Shown here: in pieces, positions 8,413 to 17,331 of the stretch
Position numbering within the stretch: position 1 is the stretch's first letter
Layout: each line of letters opens with the position of its first letter
Assembly (NCBI GenBank): GCA_046154645.1
Contig: JBJXDZ010000010.1
Coordinates: 1 to 64,000 of the forward strand
Source of the DNA: Ga0077555 sp046154645
GTDB lineage: Bacteria; Pseudomonadota; Alphaproteobacteria; Rhizobiales; Hyphomicrobiaceae
DNA: 64,000 bases
Direction of reading: 5' to 3'
The notes under the pieces: generated by a model
The model's database searches: none
What the model saw: only the letters and a program-made list of their open reading frames with translations
Told to the model about the DNA's origin: nothing
Position numbers and translations under genes: made by a program

Positions 8413-9599
8413 CTCTTGCCGGTGCTCCGGGATGCAGCCCCGGCCGTGGCGCTGTCCTGTGCCGCACGATAGACCGCCAGCAATGCCTCGCAGTTGGCCT
8501 CAGGTGTGAAATGCTTTTCATAGTGGGCGCGGGCGGCCTTGCCCATCGCCGCCATCGCCTGCGGATTGTCGAACGCCCATTGCAGCCGCTGCATCAGCGC
8601 GCCGAAATCACCCGGCGGCACCAGCAGCCCAGTGACCCCGTCCTCGATCAGCTCGGCAAAGGCGCTGTGTCGGAATGCAATCGGCGGCAGCCCCTTCGAC
8701 CAGCCTTCGATGAGTGTCATCGGCATCGATTCATAGGCCGTCGACGGCAACACGAGGCAGCGCGCGCGCTGGTACTGCACGGCCAACTGTTCTGACGATA
8801 GTTGCCCAAGCATCCGCACGCGCGCTCCAACCATCGCCTGCAATTGTGCCTCCAGCGGCCCCGTGCCGGCCACAGCCAGCGGCGCCTCGAAGCCTTGCCA
8901 GTTTTGCACCAGACCAAGAACACCCTTCTCCGGCGATAGCCTCCCGACGAACAGCGCCCCCTCGCGCACGGCATCCGGGTCGTAACCGCCATCCGGCGCG
9001 AAATTCGGTTTCACGATGATGCGCTCGGCCGGCAAACCGATCTCGATCAGCTTGCCACGGGCAAAACTCGTCAAGGCGATGAAGCGATCAACCCGGGTCT
9101 TCCAGGTGCCTTTGAGCTGATGCGCCGCGATCATGCCGGCCACCGCGATGCTCCCCGGCAGCGACCCGCGGTAGCAGCGATGCCGCACCGCCGCCACGGG
9201 CAGACGACCGACACAGTCATGGCACGGCTCGCCGTCGCGCGTGAGGAATCCAGCCGCACAGCCAAGACGATAATTGTGCAGGGTTTGCACCACCGGCACG
9301 CCAAGTCTACGGGCCGCATCGTAGATGGAGGGCGACATCAACGGGAAGAAGTTGTGCACATGCATGACATCCGGGCGTTCCCGCTCGATAACGGCATGCA
9401 TGGCGCAGGCCGCAGATCGATTCCACGTGACTTGCGTGAAGGCCGCCGCTTTGTCGCGCAGGGACTCGATGCTGTCGTTGTGCGCCACATGCGGGATGAC
9501 GGTGTGGCCCTTGTCTTCGAGCAGCTTGGCTTCATTCTCGAAGACCGCGTCTTCCCCGCCCCGCCGTTGATAGTAGGTGTGCGCCAGCAGAATCCGCAT
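8394..9599 (-). CDS. Glycosyltransferase family 4 protein
   Basis: 401-residue GT-B fold glycosyltransferase. The N-terminal MRILLAHTYYQRRGGED binds acceptor, and the C-terminal donor domain shows FVGRLSPEKGV, the family-4 block PSTAYESMPMTLIEGWSKG with its Glu pair, and GVTGLLVPPGD. A Cys-rich loop (CAAGF..CHDC..RHRCYRGS) in the N-domain is typical of a WcaI/GT4 subgroup. The frame opens at 9725, but ATG 9599 gives the family start. It probably adds a sugar to a lipid-linked exopolysaccharide precursor on the cytoplasmic face; sugar and linkage are not predictable. Confidence 0.88.
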   Translation of the reverse strand: MRILLAHTYYQRRGGEDAVFENEAKLLEDKGHTVIPHVAHNDSIESLRDKAAAFTQVTWNRSAACAMHAVIERERPDVMHVHNFFPLMSPSIYDAARRLGVPVVQTLHNYRLGCAAGFLTRDGEPCHDCVGRLPVAAVRHRCYRGSLPGSIAVAGMIAAHQLKGTWKTRVDRFIALTSFARGKLIEIGLPAERIIVKPNFAPDGGYDPDAVREGALFVGRLSPEKGVLGLVQNWQGFEAPLAVAGTGPLEAQLQAMVGARVRMLGQLSSEQLAVQYQRARCLVLPSTAYESMPMTLIEGWSKGLPPIAFRHSAFAELIEDGVTGLLVPPGDFGALMQRLQWAFDNPQAMAAMGKAARAHYEKHFTPEANCEALLAVYRAAQDSATAGAASRSTGKSWQKGL

Positions 9600-9793
9600 T
9601 GGCCGTTGATCCTGGCTGTCATTCCACCCGCTTCGACGCCGATGGCAGCAGGCCCGCCTTCCGATAACCTTCCGACAACAGCAAGTCCATCGAGATTCGA
9701 TGTTTCTTTCCAATCCAGTCCGCATGCCAGGTGCGATGCTGTATCGCGCGTGGCGGGCTGGAGTGAGGCCCCCTCGTGCCCTAAGGTCGGCCC

Positions 9794-9994
9794 ATGACCC
9801 AAGGCCAACGCAAGCTCGCCGGCACGCTGTTGCTGGTGCTTTTCATTGTCGTCTATGTGCTGTTTGCCATGGTGGTGGCGGCTGCCATTTTGCCGCGGGC
9901 CAACCGGTTCGGTGAGTTCGTTTACTACGCCCTGGCCGGCCTCGCCTGGGTGCCACCAGCCGGCTGGATCATCGGCTGGATGCATCGGACCTGA
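9794..9994 (+). CDS. DUF2842 family small membrane protein
   Basis: 66 residues, two transmembrane helices (about 9-32 and 41-60), starting MTQGQRKLAGTLLLV and containing the family signature AGLAWVPPAGWIIGWM. DUF2842 proteins are short inner-membrane proteins of unknown role in Alphaproteobacteria. It is the only rightward gene between two leftward polysaccharide genes, and probably unrelated to them. Confidence 0.85.
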   Translation: MTQGQRKLAGTLLLVLFIVVYVLFAMVVAAAILPRANRFGEFVYYALAGLAWVPPAGWIIGWMHRT

Positions 9995-10029
9995 CAGTGA
10001 TGCGCGTGGGCAATGCCCGAGGCAAGCCT

Positions 10030-11106
10030 TTACCGCGTCGGCAAGGCCTGCGGCCGCAACGTCAGCCGTTGTGCCAGCCGCCAGATCGCGAACGGGGCGC
10101 CGGTCAGCATGACCTTGACGTAGCGCGCCTGCTGGAATTCGCCATTCAAGGAGAGCCGCGGCAGGGCCGTCAGGGCTTGTCCGTGCTTGGGATGAATGAG
10201 CCCTTTCTGGGTCGTGACCGCGGTCTTCAGGCCAAGCTCCCTGGCAATTTCGAAATCGCGTGGCCCCGCGCTGCCGGCATCGCCATAGGGAAAACTGAAA
10301 TGGCGGCATTGCCGGCCAAGCTCGGCCTCGATCCGGCGCACACCTTCCTCGATCTCGAGGCGGGCTTCGGCCGCGGACAACTTGCCGACGGCGAAATGTC
10401 GCCGCGTATGCGCTCCGATGGTGACCAAGGGATCCTTGGCCAGATCGCGGATTTCATCCCAGCTCATGACCAGATCACGGCAGAGCGATTCGACGTCGAT
10501 CCCGTGCAGGTGGCACAAATCCGACACGGCGGCGCGCGCATCCGTTTCCGGGATCGAGCGCAGCCACCAGTAGATTTCCTCGAAAGCCTCTTCCTTTTGC
10601 CGCGCCGTACGGCATTCGAAGCGGCGGTAGGCGCCGTGCATCTTCACTTCGACGGTTTCGAGGGCACTCACCACTTTTTCGAGCTTGAGCCACCACAGAT
10701 CGCCCCGGCCATCCGGGAAATCGGAGGGCACGTAGATGGCAAACGGCAAGCCATAGCGGTGGAAGATCGGGTAGGCGTACTGCTTGTTGTCCCGATAACC
10801 GTCATCAAAGGTGAAACAAGCGAAGGGGCGATCGATATCGCCTTCCGACAGCCGCAGCTCAACCTCGTCCAGCGACAGCACATCGAAGCCGCGATCGATG
10901 ACGATGCCGATCACCTCCTCGAGGAAGTCGGGCGTCACCTTCAGGATTTTGTTGGGCTCGAACTCACCCGGCTGCTGGGGCTGTACATGATGCAGCATGA
11001 AAATGACGCCGCAGCCGCGCGACAGGCGCCCGAGTGCCCCGTCGACACCGGAATAATGCAGGGCGGACAGTGCTGCCTTGAGCAGGCCCTTTGTACGGCG
11101 GCTCAT
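10030..11106 (-). CDS. Polysaccharide deacetylase family protein
   Basis: 358-residue NodB-type deacetylase, longer than the one at 7549-8412. It shows VIFMLHHVQP, ACFTFDDGYRDN (Asp pair), TIGAHTRRHF (His pair) and HFSFPYGDAGSAG. A large insert between the Asp and His motifs (about residues 140-235) carries many charged residues. ATG 11106 (MSRRTKG) is preferred over the in-frame 11178. There is no signal peptide, so it may act in the cytoplasm or be membrane-associated. It likely modifies the same exopolymer as the neighbouring export genes. Confidence 0.85.
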   Translation of the reverse strand: MSRRTKGLLKAALSALHYSGVDGALGRLSRGCGVIFMLHHVQPQQPGEFEPNKILKVTPDFLEEVIGIVIDRGFDVLSLDEVELRLSEGDIDRPFACFTFDDGYRDNKQYAYPIFHRYGLPFAIYVPSDFPDGRGDLWWLKLEKVVSALETVEVKMHGAYRRFECRTARQKEEAFEEIYWWLRSIPETDARAAVSDLCHLHGIDVESLCRDLVMSWDEIRDLAKDPLVTIGAHTRRHFAVGKLSAAEARLEIEEGVRRIEAELGRQCRHFSFPYGDAGSAGPRDFEIARELGLKTAVTTQKGLIHPKHGQALTALPRLSLNGEFQQARYVKVMLTGAPFAIWRLAQRLTLRPQALPTR

Positions 11107-11271
11107 TGTTGTCGTTGCTTCCCAGTTCCAGTCGCCAACCCCTTGCCGCCACTCAGTGCAAGGGGCGTGCAAACTCATGAACGCGCGCTGCCATCGGCGG
11201 CACCGAGAGGTCGGCAGGGCTGCAAGTTGCCTAACAGTTTCTCACCGCAACCGGAACGTGCCTCACATGAG

Positions 11272-11308
11272 AAAAAGCGCGCGGGACATCGACCTGTGTC
11301 CCGCGCGC
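11272..11308 (-). terminator. Strong intrinsic terminator after the GumC gene
   Basis: A perfect 12-bp stem (arms 11277-11288 and 11297-11308, GCGCGCGGGACA and its complement) with an 8-base loop is followed, on the minus strand, by TTTTT. It lies about 50 bases past the stop of the minus-strand gene at 11357. Confidence 0.85.
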
Positions 11309-11356
11309 CATGGTTAATTCGCGACCTGAACCCACCAGATCGGCCGTTTCAAGTCC

Positions 11357-13642
11357 TCAAACGCGCTGTTCGGGGCGCGCCACGCTGCGGGCGAGCTGCA
11401 TTTTCCGCCCCGTCTCCTGGCCGGTCCGATCCAGGCGCACGACGTCGATGTCGGTGACCTGGTAACCGAGGAAGGTTCCCGGCGCCGCCTCGGTGCTACG
11501 GCCACGGCGGCGGCTGTCGCAAACCAGCACACCTGCGTCGAAACGACCTTGGATGGTCAGGAACAGTTCGGCAACAGCAGCATGCTCGCCGGTGACGACG
11601 ATGTGGTCATAGGCTTCGTCCAATGCGTCCAGCACCAGATTGATGCGATCGCCGTCCAGATTCCCGGGGCCTGAGCTCATCGCCGTCCCGCAGGGCACGA
11701 CATGGGCATCGCCATCCGGCAGGCGACGGATCACGTCCTCGAACGACGCCCGGCCCTCGACCAGATCCATCAAGCCGGGTGAGGCCTCGAGACCGAGCGC
11801 CTCGGCCATGCCCTTGCCATCGAAGCTCCAATCGACGAGCACCACCTGCTTGCCCGCAGCCGTCAGCGCACCGGCCAGATCGGCTGCATCCTCGCGCACG
11901 TCCATGCCGTCGGCGTCACCGACGATCACCGTCCGATAGCCACCCTGGCCTTCGCCGTTGCCAGCCAGTCGCCGGGCCAGCGTATCGGCCGATGCAAGTG
12001 TCGCAAACCCGGCCGTTGGGGCCGGCCGTGCGTCACTGTCGCCGGCCCGCGCGGCCTGGGCGACGGCTGTTGCCGCACCGGTCGCGGTTGGCGCAACTTT
12101 CGCCGCGGCCGCCATGGCATTCGCTGGTGCAGCCCGGTTGGCCGGAACAGCCGTCGCACCGGCTGCCGCCAGCTGCGAGACCGGTGCCGACACCGGCGCG
12201 CTGGCCGGGACCGGTTGCGGTTGCCCTTGGCGACGAGCGCCGCCGAGCAACTCGCGCGTCACCACGAACACGAAGCCGAGGATCAGGCTCGCAGCCGACG
12301 CCAATGCGGCGAGCTGCGGCTTCTTGGGAGAATGCGGCACGCTCGATGGCCGCGCCGACGAGATCAGCTGCGCCTCGAGCGGCTGCGACTTGGCGTCGAC
12401 GCGGGCCCGGGTGGCTTCGAAGCTCGCCTGCAGGGTTTCGAGCTCTTTACGCTTGGCCTTCGCCAGACCCTCGAGTCCGGCCAGTCGCGCAACATCCACC
12501 GACTTGGAGCCGACGCGCGACTTCATCTCGTCGAGGCTCTTGACGGCCAGCTCCTCGCGCAGCGCGAACACCTTCGCCTCTTTCTCGAGGCCTTCGACGA
12601 TCAGCGCCGCTTCGCGCGTGATCTGGCGGCGCAAGTCCGTGACGTTGGCATTGAGCTGCTTCATGCGCGGATGTCCGGAGAGCAACTGCGTCTCAGCCTC
12701 CGCCTTCTCGCGCTCGGCCCGCACGCGCTGGGCAATCAGACCCTGGATGACGGGCGACTTCTGCACATCCTGAATGGCATCGGGAACACCGCGCTGCATC
12801 AGCTCACGCGCCGAGCGGGCCCGCGTCTCGATCTCGCTGCGCGCCGTCCGGGCTCGCGTCACTTCCGACGTGAGGTCCGACAGCTGCTGCTCGTTGAGGC
12901 CGGTTCCCTTGGTTGAATCCGAGCGGAAGATATCGGCCTTCTTGCGGAAATCCTCGACCGCGGCTTCTGCGTCGGCCACTTCCTTGGCCAGTTTCTCGAT
13001 TTGCGGGCGCAGCCAGTCGCTGGCATCCTGCGTCACCGTCAGACCCTGCGAGCGCAGCCATTCCTGATAGAGTTCGACCAGACGGTTGGCGGCCCGGGCG
13101 GCCAGCTCGTTGTCGGTCGACTGGAACTCGACGGTGATGACGCGCGTGTCCTTGACCTGCGACACCTGCAACGCTTTGAAGTAGGCGTTATAGACCCGCT
13201 CTTCCTCGCTCTCACCCGGGCGCGGCCCGGCGAGGCCGGCCAGGCGCAACATGCCACCGACGAAATCCTGTCCGCCAAGCGCCGAGTTGAACTCCGGCCG
13301 GGCGTTGAGCTTGAGATCAGCCGTCAGCTTGGCCGCCAGATCGCGCGAGCGCAGGGCCACCACCTGGCTGGCAATTGCTTCCTTGTCGACCTTGACCGTG
13401 ACGTTCTCGGGCGTCGAGCCGTTGCCCACTTTCGGATCCCGGAAAGGATCCGAAACGCCCTGGCCACCGATGCGGATCTGCGCTTCAGCCTTGTACTTCG
13501 CCGGCATCAGCGACAGCCCGCCGTAGGTCAGCGCCCCGACCAGACCTGAGAACAGGAGGATGCGTGGCCCGCTGCGCTTGAGGACAGACCACAGCGACGT
13601 GATGTCGATATCGTCGGGATTGGATTGGACGTGAGCTCGCAT
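11357..13642 (-). CDS. Wzz/GumC-type polysaccharide co-polymerase with degenerate kinase domain
   Basis: 761-residue inner-membrane chain-length and export protein. Order: Wzz domain with TM1 (about 27-47), a long periplasmic coiled coil (about 180-420), a Pro-containing TM2 (about 440-460), an Ala/Pro/Val-rich linker, then a BY-kinase-like Rossmann domain from about 565. In that domain the Walker A loop is absent (VGDADGMDVREDAADL replaces the G-x-GKT segment), while the Walker A'-like VVLVDWSFDG remains; there is no C-terminal Tyr cluster. So autokinase activity is unlikely. ATG 13642 is used; the upstream extension to 13771 looks non-coding. It is divergent from the export lipoprotein gene. 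Confidence 0.88.
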   Translation of the reverse strand: MRAHVQSNPDDIDITSLWSVLKRSGPRILLFSGLVGALTYGGLSLMPAKYKAEAQIRIGGQGVSDPFRDPKVGNGSTPENVTVKVDKEAIASQVVALRSRDLAAKLTADLKLNARPEFNSALGGQDFVGGMLRLAGLAGPRPGESEEERVYNAYFKALQVSQVKDTRVITVEFQSTDNELAARAANRLVELYQEWLRSQGLTVTQDASDWLRPQIEKLAKEVADAEAAVEDFRKKADIFRSDSTKGTGLNEQQLSDLTSEVTRARTARSEIETRARSARELMQRGVPDAIQDVQKSPVIQGLIAQRVRAEREKAEAETQLLSGHPRMKQLNANVTDLRRQITREAALIVEGLEKEAKVFALREELAVKSLDEMKSRVGSKSVDVARLAGLEGLAKAKRKELETLQASFEATRARVDAKSQPLEAQLISSARPSSVPHSPKKPQLAALASAASLILGFVFVVTRELLGGARRQGQPQPVPASAPVSAPVSQLAAAGATAVPANRAAPANAMAAAAKVAPTATGAATAVAQAARAGDSDARPAPTAGFATLASADTLARRLAGNGEGQGGYRTVIVGDADGMDVREDAADLAGALTAAGKQVVLVDWSFDGKGMAEALGLEASPGLMDLVEGRASFEDVIRRLPDGDAHVVPCGTAMSSGPGNLDGDRINLVLDALDEAYDHIVVTGEHAAVAELFLTIQGRFDAGVLVCDSRRRGRSTEAAPGTFLGYQVTDIDVVRLDRTGQETGRKMQLARSVARPEQRV

Positions 13643-13772
13643 GATCTGCCGCCTGAGTGGTTGATGGCTGGCCCCGCGAACGCAACAAGCGGGTTGCTGG
13701 ATGTTCCGGATTAGAACGGTTTCGCGTAACCAATTGCTTAAGCGCGTCACGATGAAACGTGCGATCAGCATT

Positions 13773-13795
13773 TTTTAACCAGTACCGGGTTAAAA
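13773..13795. promoter_or_regulatory. Palindrome TTTTAACC-N7-GGTTAAAA in divergent export-gene promoter region
   Basis: Perfect 8-base arms (13773-13780, 13788-13795) with a 7-base spacer lie between the divergent GumC and export-lipoprotein genes, 40 bases before the latter's ATG. The symmetry and AT-rich arms suit a dimeric regulator that could serve both genes. The left arm contains TTAACC, a CtrA-like half site, but the spacing is not the TTAA-N7-TTAA of that regulator. Confidence 0.45.
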
Positions 13796-13834
13796 CCGCT
13801 GCTATCGACGGTTCAATGCAAGGAACGGTTCCCG

Positions 13835-14512
13835 ATGCAGTCGCGTCTCTTGCCTCTCACGATGTGCTTCGCCCTGGGCGTCAGCCTGTCGGCCTGCGGT
13901 CACTTTGATGATCGGATGGGCGGCGAGCACATGGTCCAGGTTGGATCCGAGGCGACGGTCGCCCATGGCGACGGTCCAGCCCTCCACGCCTGGAGCGCTC
14001 CAACAGTGATCCCGGTGGCCCTGCAGGGGCCGCACGCGGTGGCAGATACCGATGGCCCTTATCTGCTCGATACCGGCGACCGCCTGCGCATCTTCGTCTA
14101 CGGCCAGCCCAATCTGTCGCGGATCTATGTCGTCGATCACGGCGGCTGGATCACGGTGCCGCTCATCGGTGGCGTCAAGGTGCGCGGCCTCACCACCTTC
14201 GATCTCGAGCGCAAGCTCAAGGGCAAGCTCGGCGCCCAGTACGTCAAGGATCCGCATGTCACCGTCGACATGCACCAGAACCGGCCATTCTTCATCCTCG
14301 GTGAGGTCAAGACGGCGGGCCAGTTCCCCTACGTCAGCGGTATGACGATCAAGACGGCCGTCGCCATCGCCGGCGGCTTCTCTGAGCGCGCCAATGAACG
14401 GAAATTTCAGATCACCCGGCGTATAAACGGGCTCGTCGAGAAACTGGATGTGCCGGACGACTACGTCGTGCTTCCGGGCGACACGGTCCAGGTTTACGAG
14501 CGGTTCTTCTGA
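13835..14512 (+). CDS. Polysaccharide biosynthesis/export lipoprotein (Wza-like)
   Basis: 225-residue outer-membrane export protein. A lipobox LSAC places the lipidated Cys at residue 21 after a signal sequence. The polysaccharide-export domain (about 75-155) includes YLLDTGDRLRIFVYGQPNLS and the SLBB-like segment FFILGEVKTAGQFPYVSGMTIKTAVAIAGGF. It is shorter than E. coli Wza (one SLBB-like region, no long C-terminal helix), as in many alphaproteobacterial systems. With the GumC partner it would form the trans-envelope export route. A glycosyltransferase follows 25 bases downstream. Confidence 0.9.
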   Translation: MQSRLLPLTMCFALGVSLSACGHFDDRMGGEHMVQVGSEATVAHGDGPALHAWSAPTVIPVALQGPHAVADTDGPYLLDTGDRLRIFVYGQPNLSRIYVVDHGGWITVPLIGGVKVRGLTTFDLERKLKGKLGAQYVKDPHVTVDMHQNRPFFILGEVKTAGQFPYVSGMTIKTAVAIAGGFSERANERKFQITRRINGLVEKLDVPDDYVVLPGDTVQVYERFF

Positions 14513-14537
14513 GTTCGAGGGTTGCGTGGCGCAGGCA

Positions 14538-15677
14538 ATGGCACGGCGGTTTCGCATCATCCATTGCCTGCGTGCCCCCGTCGGCGGCCTGTTCCGCCAT
14601 GTGCGTGATCTGGCCATGGCGCAAGCGTCGCGCGGACACGCCGTTGGCGTCGTCTGTGACTCGAGCGCCAAGGATCCGCTGACCGAATCCCACCTCGCAG
14701 CGCTGGCGCCGCATCTCTCGCTCGGCCTCCATCAGGTGGCCATGAGCCGTGACATTGGCCCCTCGGATCTGCGCGCCACCCGTTGCGTGTCTGATCTCGC
14801 CGCGACGCACGCGGCCGACATCCTGCATGGCCACGGCGCCAAGGGCGGTGCCTATGCCCGCTTCGCCGGCCAAAAACTGGCGCGCAGCGGACGACCCGTC
14901 GGGGTCTTCTACACCCCGCACGGCGGCAGCCTGCACTATGACCCAGCCTCCCTCGTCGGCCGTGCCTATATGGCCGCCGAACGCCACATGGCGCGCCTGA
15001 CCAGCGGCATCATTTTCGAGAGCGCCTATTCCGAGCGCGTCTTCCGCGCCAAGATCGGTGAGCCGACCTGCATGCGCCGCGTCATTCACAACGGCATCCA
15101 GCCGGCTGAGCTGGAGCCGGTCACGACCGCGCCGGATGCCGCCGAGTTGCTCTTCATCGGCGAGTTGCGCAAGCTCAAAGGTGTCGATGTCCTGTTGCAG
15201 GCTTTGGCCGAGGTGCGCCGGTCGCAGCCTTGCCGGCTGGTGATTGTCGGTGCTGGGCCCGACGCAACGGAGTTCCGTGCCCTCGCGCAATCCCTCGGCC
15301 TCGATGACGCTGTCCACTTCGCCGGCGCCATGCCGGCGCGGCAGGCCTTTGCGCTCGGCCGCGCCCTGGTGATGCCGTCACGTGCCGAGAGTTTTCCCTA
15401 CGTGGCGCTGGAAGGCGCCGGTGCCGGCCTGCCGTTGATCGCGAGCGATGTCGGCGGCGTGCCGGAGATCGTGGCTGGCACCGACACCAAGTTGGTGCTG
15501 CCGGGCGATGTTGGCGCCTTGTCGGCAGCGCTGAGCGATGTCATCCGCGATCCGGATGCCGCCCGAGCGCGCGCCGAACGCCTGCGGGCCGAGGTTGGTC
15601 GCCGTTTTTCTGTCGCTGCCATGACCGACGGCGTGTTGGGATTTTACGACGACGCCATGCAAAAAGCCGCCGCCTGA
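14538..15677 (+). CDS. Glycosyltransferase family 4 protein
   Basis: 379-residue GT-B enzyme. The N-domain starts RRFRIIHCLRAPVGGLFRHV; the C-domain has LLFIGELRKLKGVDVLLQAL, RLVIVGAGPD, and the donor-binding PSRAESFPYVALEGAGAGLP with LIASDVGGVPEIV. ATG 14538 is chosen; GTG 14526, four codons earlier, has a better placed GAGGG (14517-14521). It is probably co-transcribed with the export lipoprotein and acts on the same polymer. Confidence 0.88.
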   Translation: MARRFRIIHCLRAPVGGLFRHVRDLAMAQASRGHAVGVVCDSSAKDPLTESHLAALAPHLSLGLHQVAMSRDIGPSDLRATRCVSDLAATHAADILHGHGAKGGAYARFAGQKLARSGRPVGVFYTPHGGSLHYDPASLVGRAYMAAERHMARLTSGIIFESAYSERVFRAKIGEPTCMRRVIHNGIQPAELEPVTTAPDAAELLFIGELRKLKGVDVLLQALAEVRRSQPCRLVIVGAGPDATEFRALAQSLGLDDAVHFAGAMPARQAFALGRALVMPSRAESFPYVALEGAGAGLPLIASDVGGVPEIVAGTDTKLVLPGDVGALSAALSDVIRDPDAARARAERLRAEVGRRFSVAAMTDGVLGFYDDAMQKAAA

Positions 15678-15731
15678 CCCGGGGTGCGGATCAGGCCGCT
15701 GGCAGGCGCGCAAGTTTCGCCGGCCATCGCG

Positions 15732-16184
15732 TCACTCGGACTTGGCGGCCGCGTCCTTCAGCTTGGGCTTCGGTTTGGCGGGAGCAGCCGCTTTCGCCGG
15801 CGTCGCGGCCTTGGCAGGTGCCGCGGCAGTCTCTTTCGGCGCGCCAGCAGCAGCCGGCGCCGAGGCCTCCGTCGGCTTGGCCGCCGGCCCATCACCCCAG
15901 CACACGGTTGCCGCGGCCTTGCACGTGTGCTCGTCGAACAGCAACACGTCGAGGAACAGTTCGCAGGTCACGTCCTTCTTGCCCACGCGATAGGTCTTGA
16001 TGCCCTTCTTGGCCATCTCGCTGGCGATGTACTTGTCCAGCAGATCTTTGGCGTCCTTGGTCGGACCTTCCTTGCCGTAGTCGTTCACCGAAAAGGCGAG
16101 ACGGGTGCACTTGGCGTAGGCCGGTCCAGCCAGCAGGGAAAGACCGGCAAACCCTGCAACCGCGAGTTTCAAGACTTTGTTCAT
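15732..16184 (-). CDS. Exported hypothetical protein with Ala/Pro/Lys tail
   Basis: 150 residues. A signal peptide (MNKVLKLAVAGFAGLSLLAG, cleavage after AYA near 24) precedes an 80-residue domain with four Cys (KCTRLAF, VTCELFL, EHTCKAA, TVCWGD), which may form two disulfides in the periplasm. The last 50 residues are low-complexity Ala/Pro/Lys, suggesting wall or surface binding. The family is unnamed to me. AAGGTG precedes the ATG at 16184; the in-frame ATG four codons earlier is possible. Confidence 0.7.
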   Translation of the reverse strand: MNKVLKLAVAGFAGLSLLAGPAYAKCTRLAFSVNDYGKEGPTKDAKDLLDKYIASEMAKKGIKTYRVGKKDVTCELFLDVLLFDEHTCKAAATVCWGDGPAAKPTEASAPAAAGAPKETAAAPAKAATPAKAAAPAKPKPKLKDAAAKSE

Positions 16185-16268
16185 GGCGTTCAGCACCTTG
16201 ATGAGACGGAATGCACCGAGTGGATTTGGTTAACACCTCTCATAGCCGTCACCCAACGCCATCGCCAC

Positions 16269-16318
16269 AAAAAGCGAAGCGGCGCCGCCACGAGGACTGT
16301 GCCCTGTGGCCGCGCCGC
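16269..16318 (-). terminator. Probable terminator after the 16362-16736 gene
   Basis: Arms 16279-16291 and 16306-16318 pair over 13 bases with one mismatch and a 14-base loop; on the minus strand the stem is followed, after TTCGC, by TTTTT. The gap between stem and U-tract makes it less certain. Confidence 0.5.
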
Positions 16319-16361
16319 AGCAATGCTCAAACTGGGATTAATCCGACCGCTAGCCGATTGG

Positions 16362-16736
16362 TCAGTGCATGTACGGCGAATCACCGCCTCGCGGCGTCAC
16401 GCCCGAGTCGAAGAAAAAGCCGTGATCGAAGGGACCGGCCGTGGTCTGGCGATCGATCGATGGAGTCCGGAACACATACGTGCTGCCATACAGCGACCGG
16501 CTGTCGCCGTAGGTATTGACGCTGTCGCCATAGGTATAGGAATAGCCACCCCGCCGGGCAACGAAGCCGCGAACCTGCGGGCCCGAGCGCTTGCGATAGT
16601 AGGTCGATTTCGGGTGCTCCGTCAGATACGGGCCGGGCTCGGCGCGCTTGCGGCTGCCGGCAGCCGCCTCGGTGGCAATGCCAAGGCTCATGGCGCCGAT
16701 GATCAGGGCCGATACGGTAGCAATCATGCGCTTCAT
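16362..16736 (-). CDS. Exported Tyr/Gly/Ser-rich hypothetical protein
   Basis: 124 residues starting MKRMIATVSALIIGAMSLG with a signal peptide that ends near ATEAAAG. The mature part is basic at first (SRKRAEPGPYL) and then rich in Tyr, Gly, Ser and Asp (GGYSYTYGDSVNTYGDSRS, with a repeated TYGDS unit). No family recognised. The longer frame to 16781 adds a non-coding-looking extension. It is probably a small envelope protein; confidence comes from the signal peptide and codon bias. Confidence 0.65.
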   Translation of the reverse strand: MKRMIATVSALIIGAMSLGIATEAAAGSRKRAEPGPYLTEHPKSTYYRKRSGPQVRGFVARRGGYSYTYGDSVNTYGDSRSLYGSTYVFRTPSIDRQTTAGPFDHGFFFDSGVTPRGGDSPYMH

Positions 16737-17025
16737 GGGGGCAACCTTCTGACCAAGTTTGCGGGCGGCTCGGAACGACACCCGAGCCCTACGTTGCCAG
16801 CAAGCTTACCGCAACTCATGAACGATTTGCTCAATCCGTTGTCGGCACCCTTGCCATTCGTGCACGGCTGTCACCGAAACAGCACGCTTCCCCGGGAAAC
16901 GGCGCCCCATTAACCTTCGCTTGCGATCGTCGGCGGCGGCCCTGCCGGTCTGGCGGAAAAGTCGGCTATCGTCCCGGGGTGTGGAGTGCTGGCCGGAGCT
17001 TTCCGGTACGATGGAGGTCGTGCTC

Positions 17026-17316
17026 ATGGATATCGTCTCGCTACTCATTCAGCTGGTCAGCGGCGTGGCCGGAGGCAACGTGGCTGGCTCGCTGTTGAAA
17101 AACCTGAGCCTCGGCTCGCTCGGCAACTCCGTTGCGGGCCTCGTCGGCGGCAGTCTCGGCGGCGCCATTCTGAACAGCTCGCTCGGACCGTCGCACGTGG
17201 CCGCATTGAGCAACCTCGATCCGGGCGCCATTATCAGCCAGATCGCCGGTGGCGGTGTCGGTGGCGGCGTCCTCATGGCCATCGTCGGCGTGTTGCGGCA
17301 GGTGTTCGCGAAGTAA
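17026..17316 (+). CDS. Gly-rich hydrophobic hypothetical protein
   Basis: 96 residues, MDIVSLLIQLVSGVAGGNVA then LKNLSLGSLGNSVAGLVGG and a Gly-rich hydrophobic end. The repeated GN-x-AG and GG motifs are typical of small rhizobial membrane-associated proteins of unknown function. GGAGGT at 17013-17018 lies 7 bases before the ATG at 17026, which decides the start over the in-frame 16921. It is convergent with rlmJ, only 15 bases away. Confidence 0.7.
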   Translation: MDIVSLLIQLVSGVAGGNVAGSLLKNLSLGSLGNSVAGLVGGSLGGAILNSSLGPSHVAALSNLDPGAIISQIAGGGVGGGVLMAIVGVLRQVFAK

Positions 17317-17331
17317 TGCGCTGCTCCCGGA

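Noticed and set aside
13775..13793. CtrA binding site in the export-gene promoter region
   Set aside because: The two TTAA elements are 11 bases apart rather than the 7 of the full consensus; only a half site fits.
15672..15696. Hairpin GCCTGA/TCAGGC at the end of the second glycosyltransferase gene
   Set aside because: It has only a 6-bp stem, no U-tract, and overlaps the stop codon.
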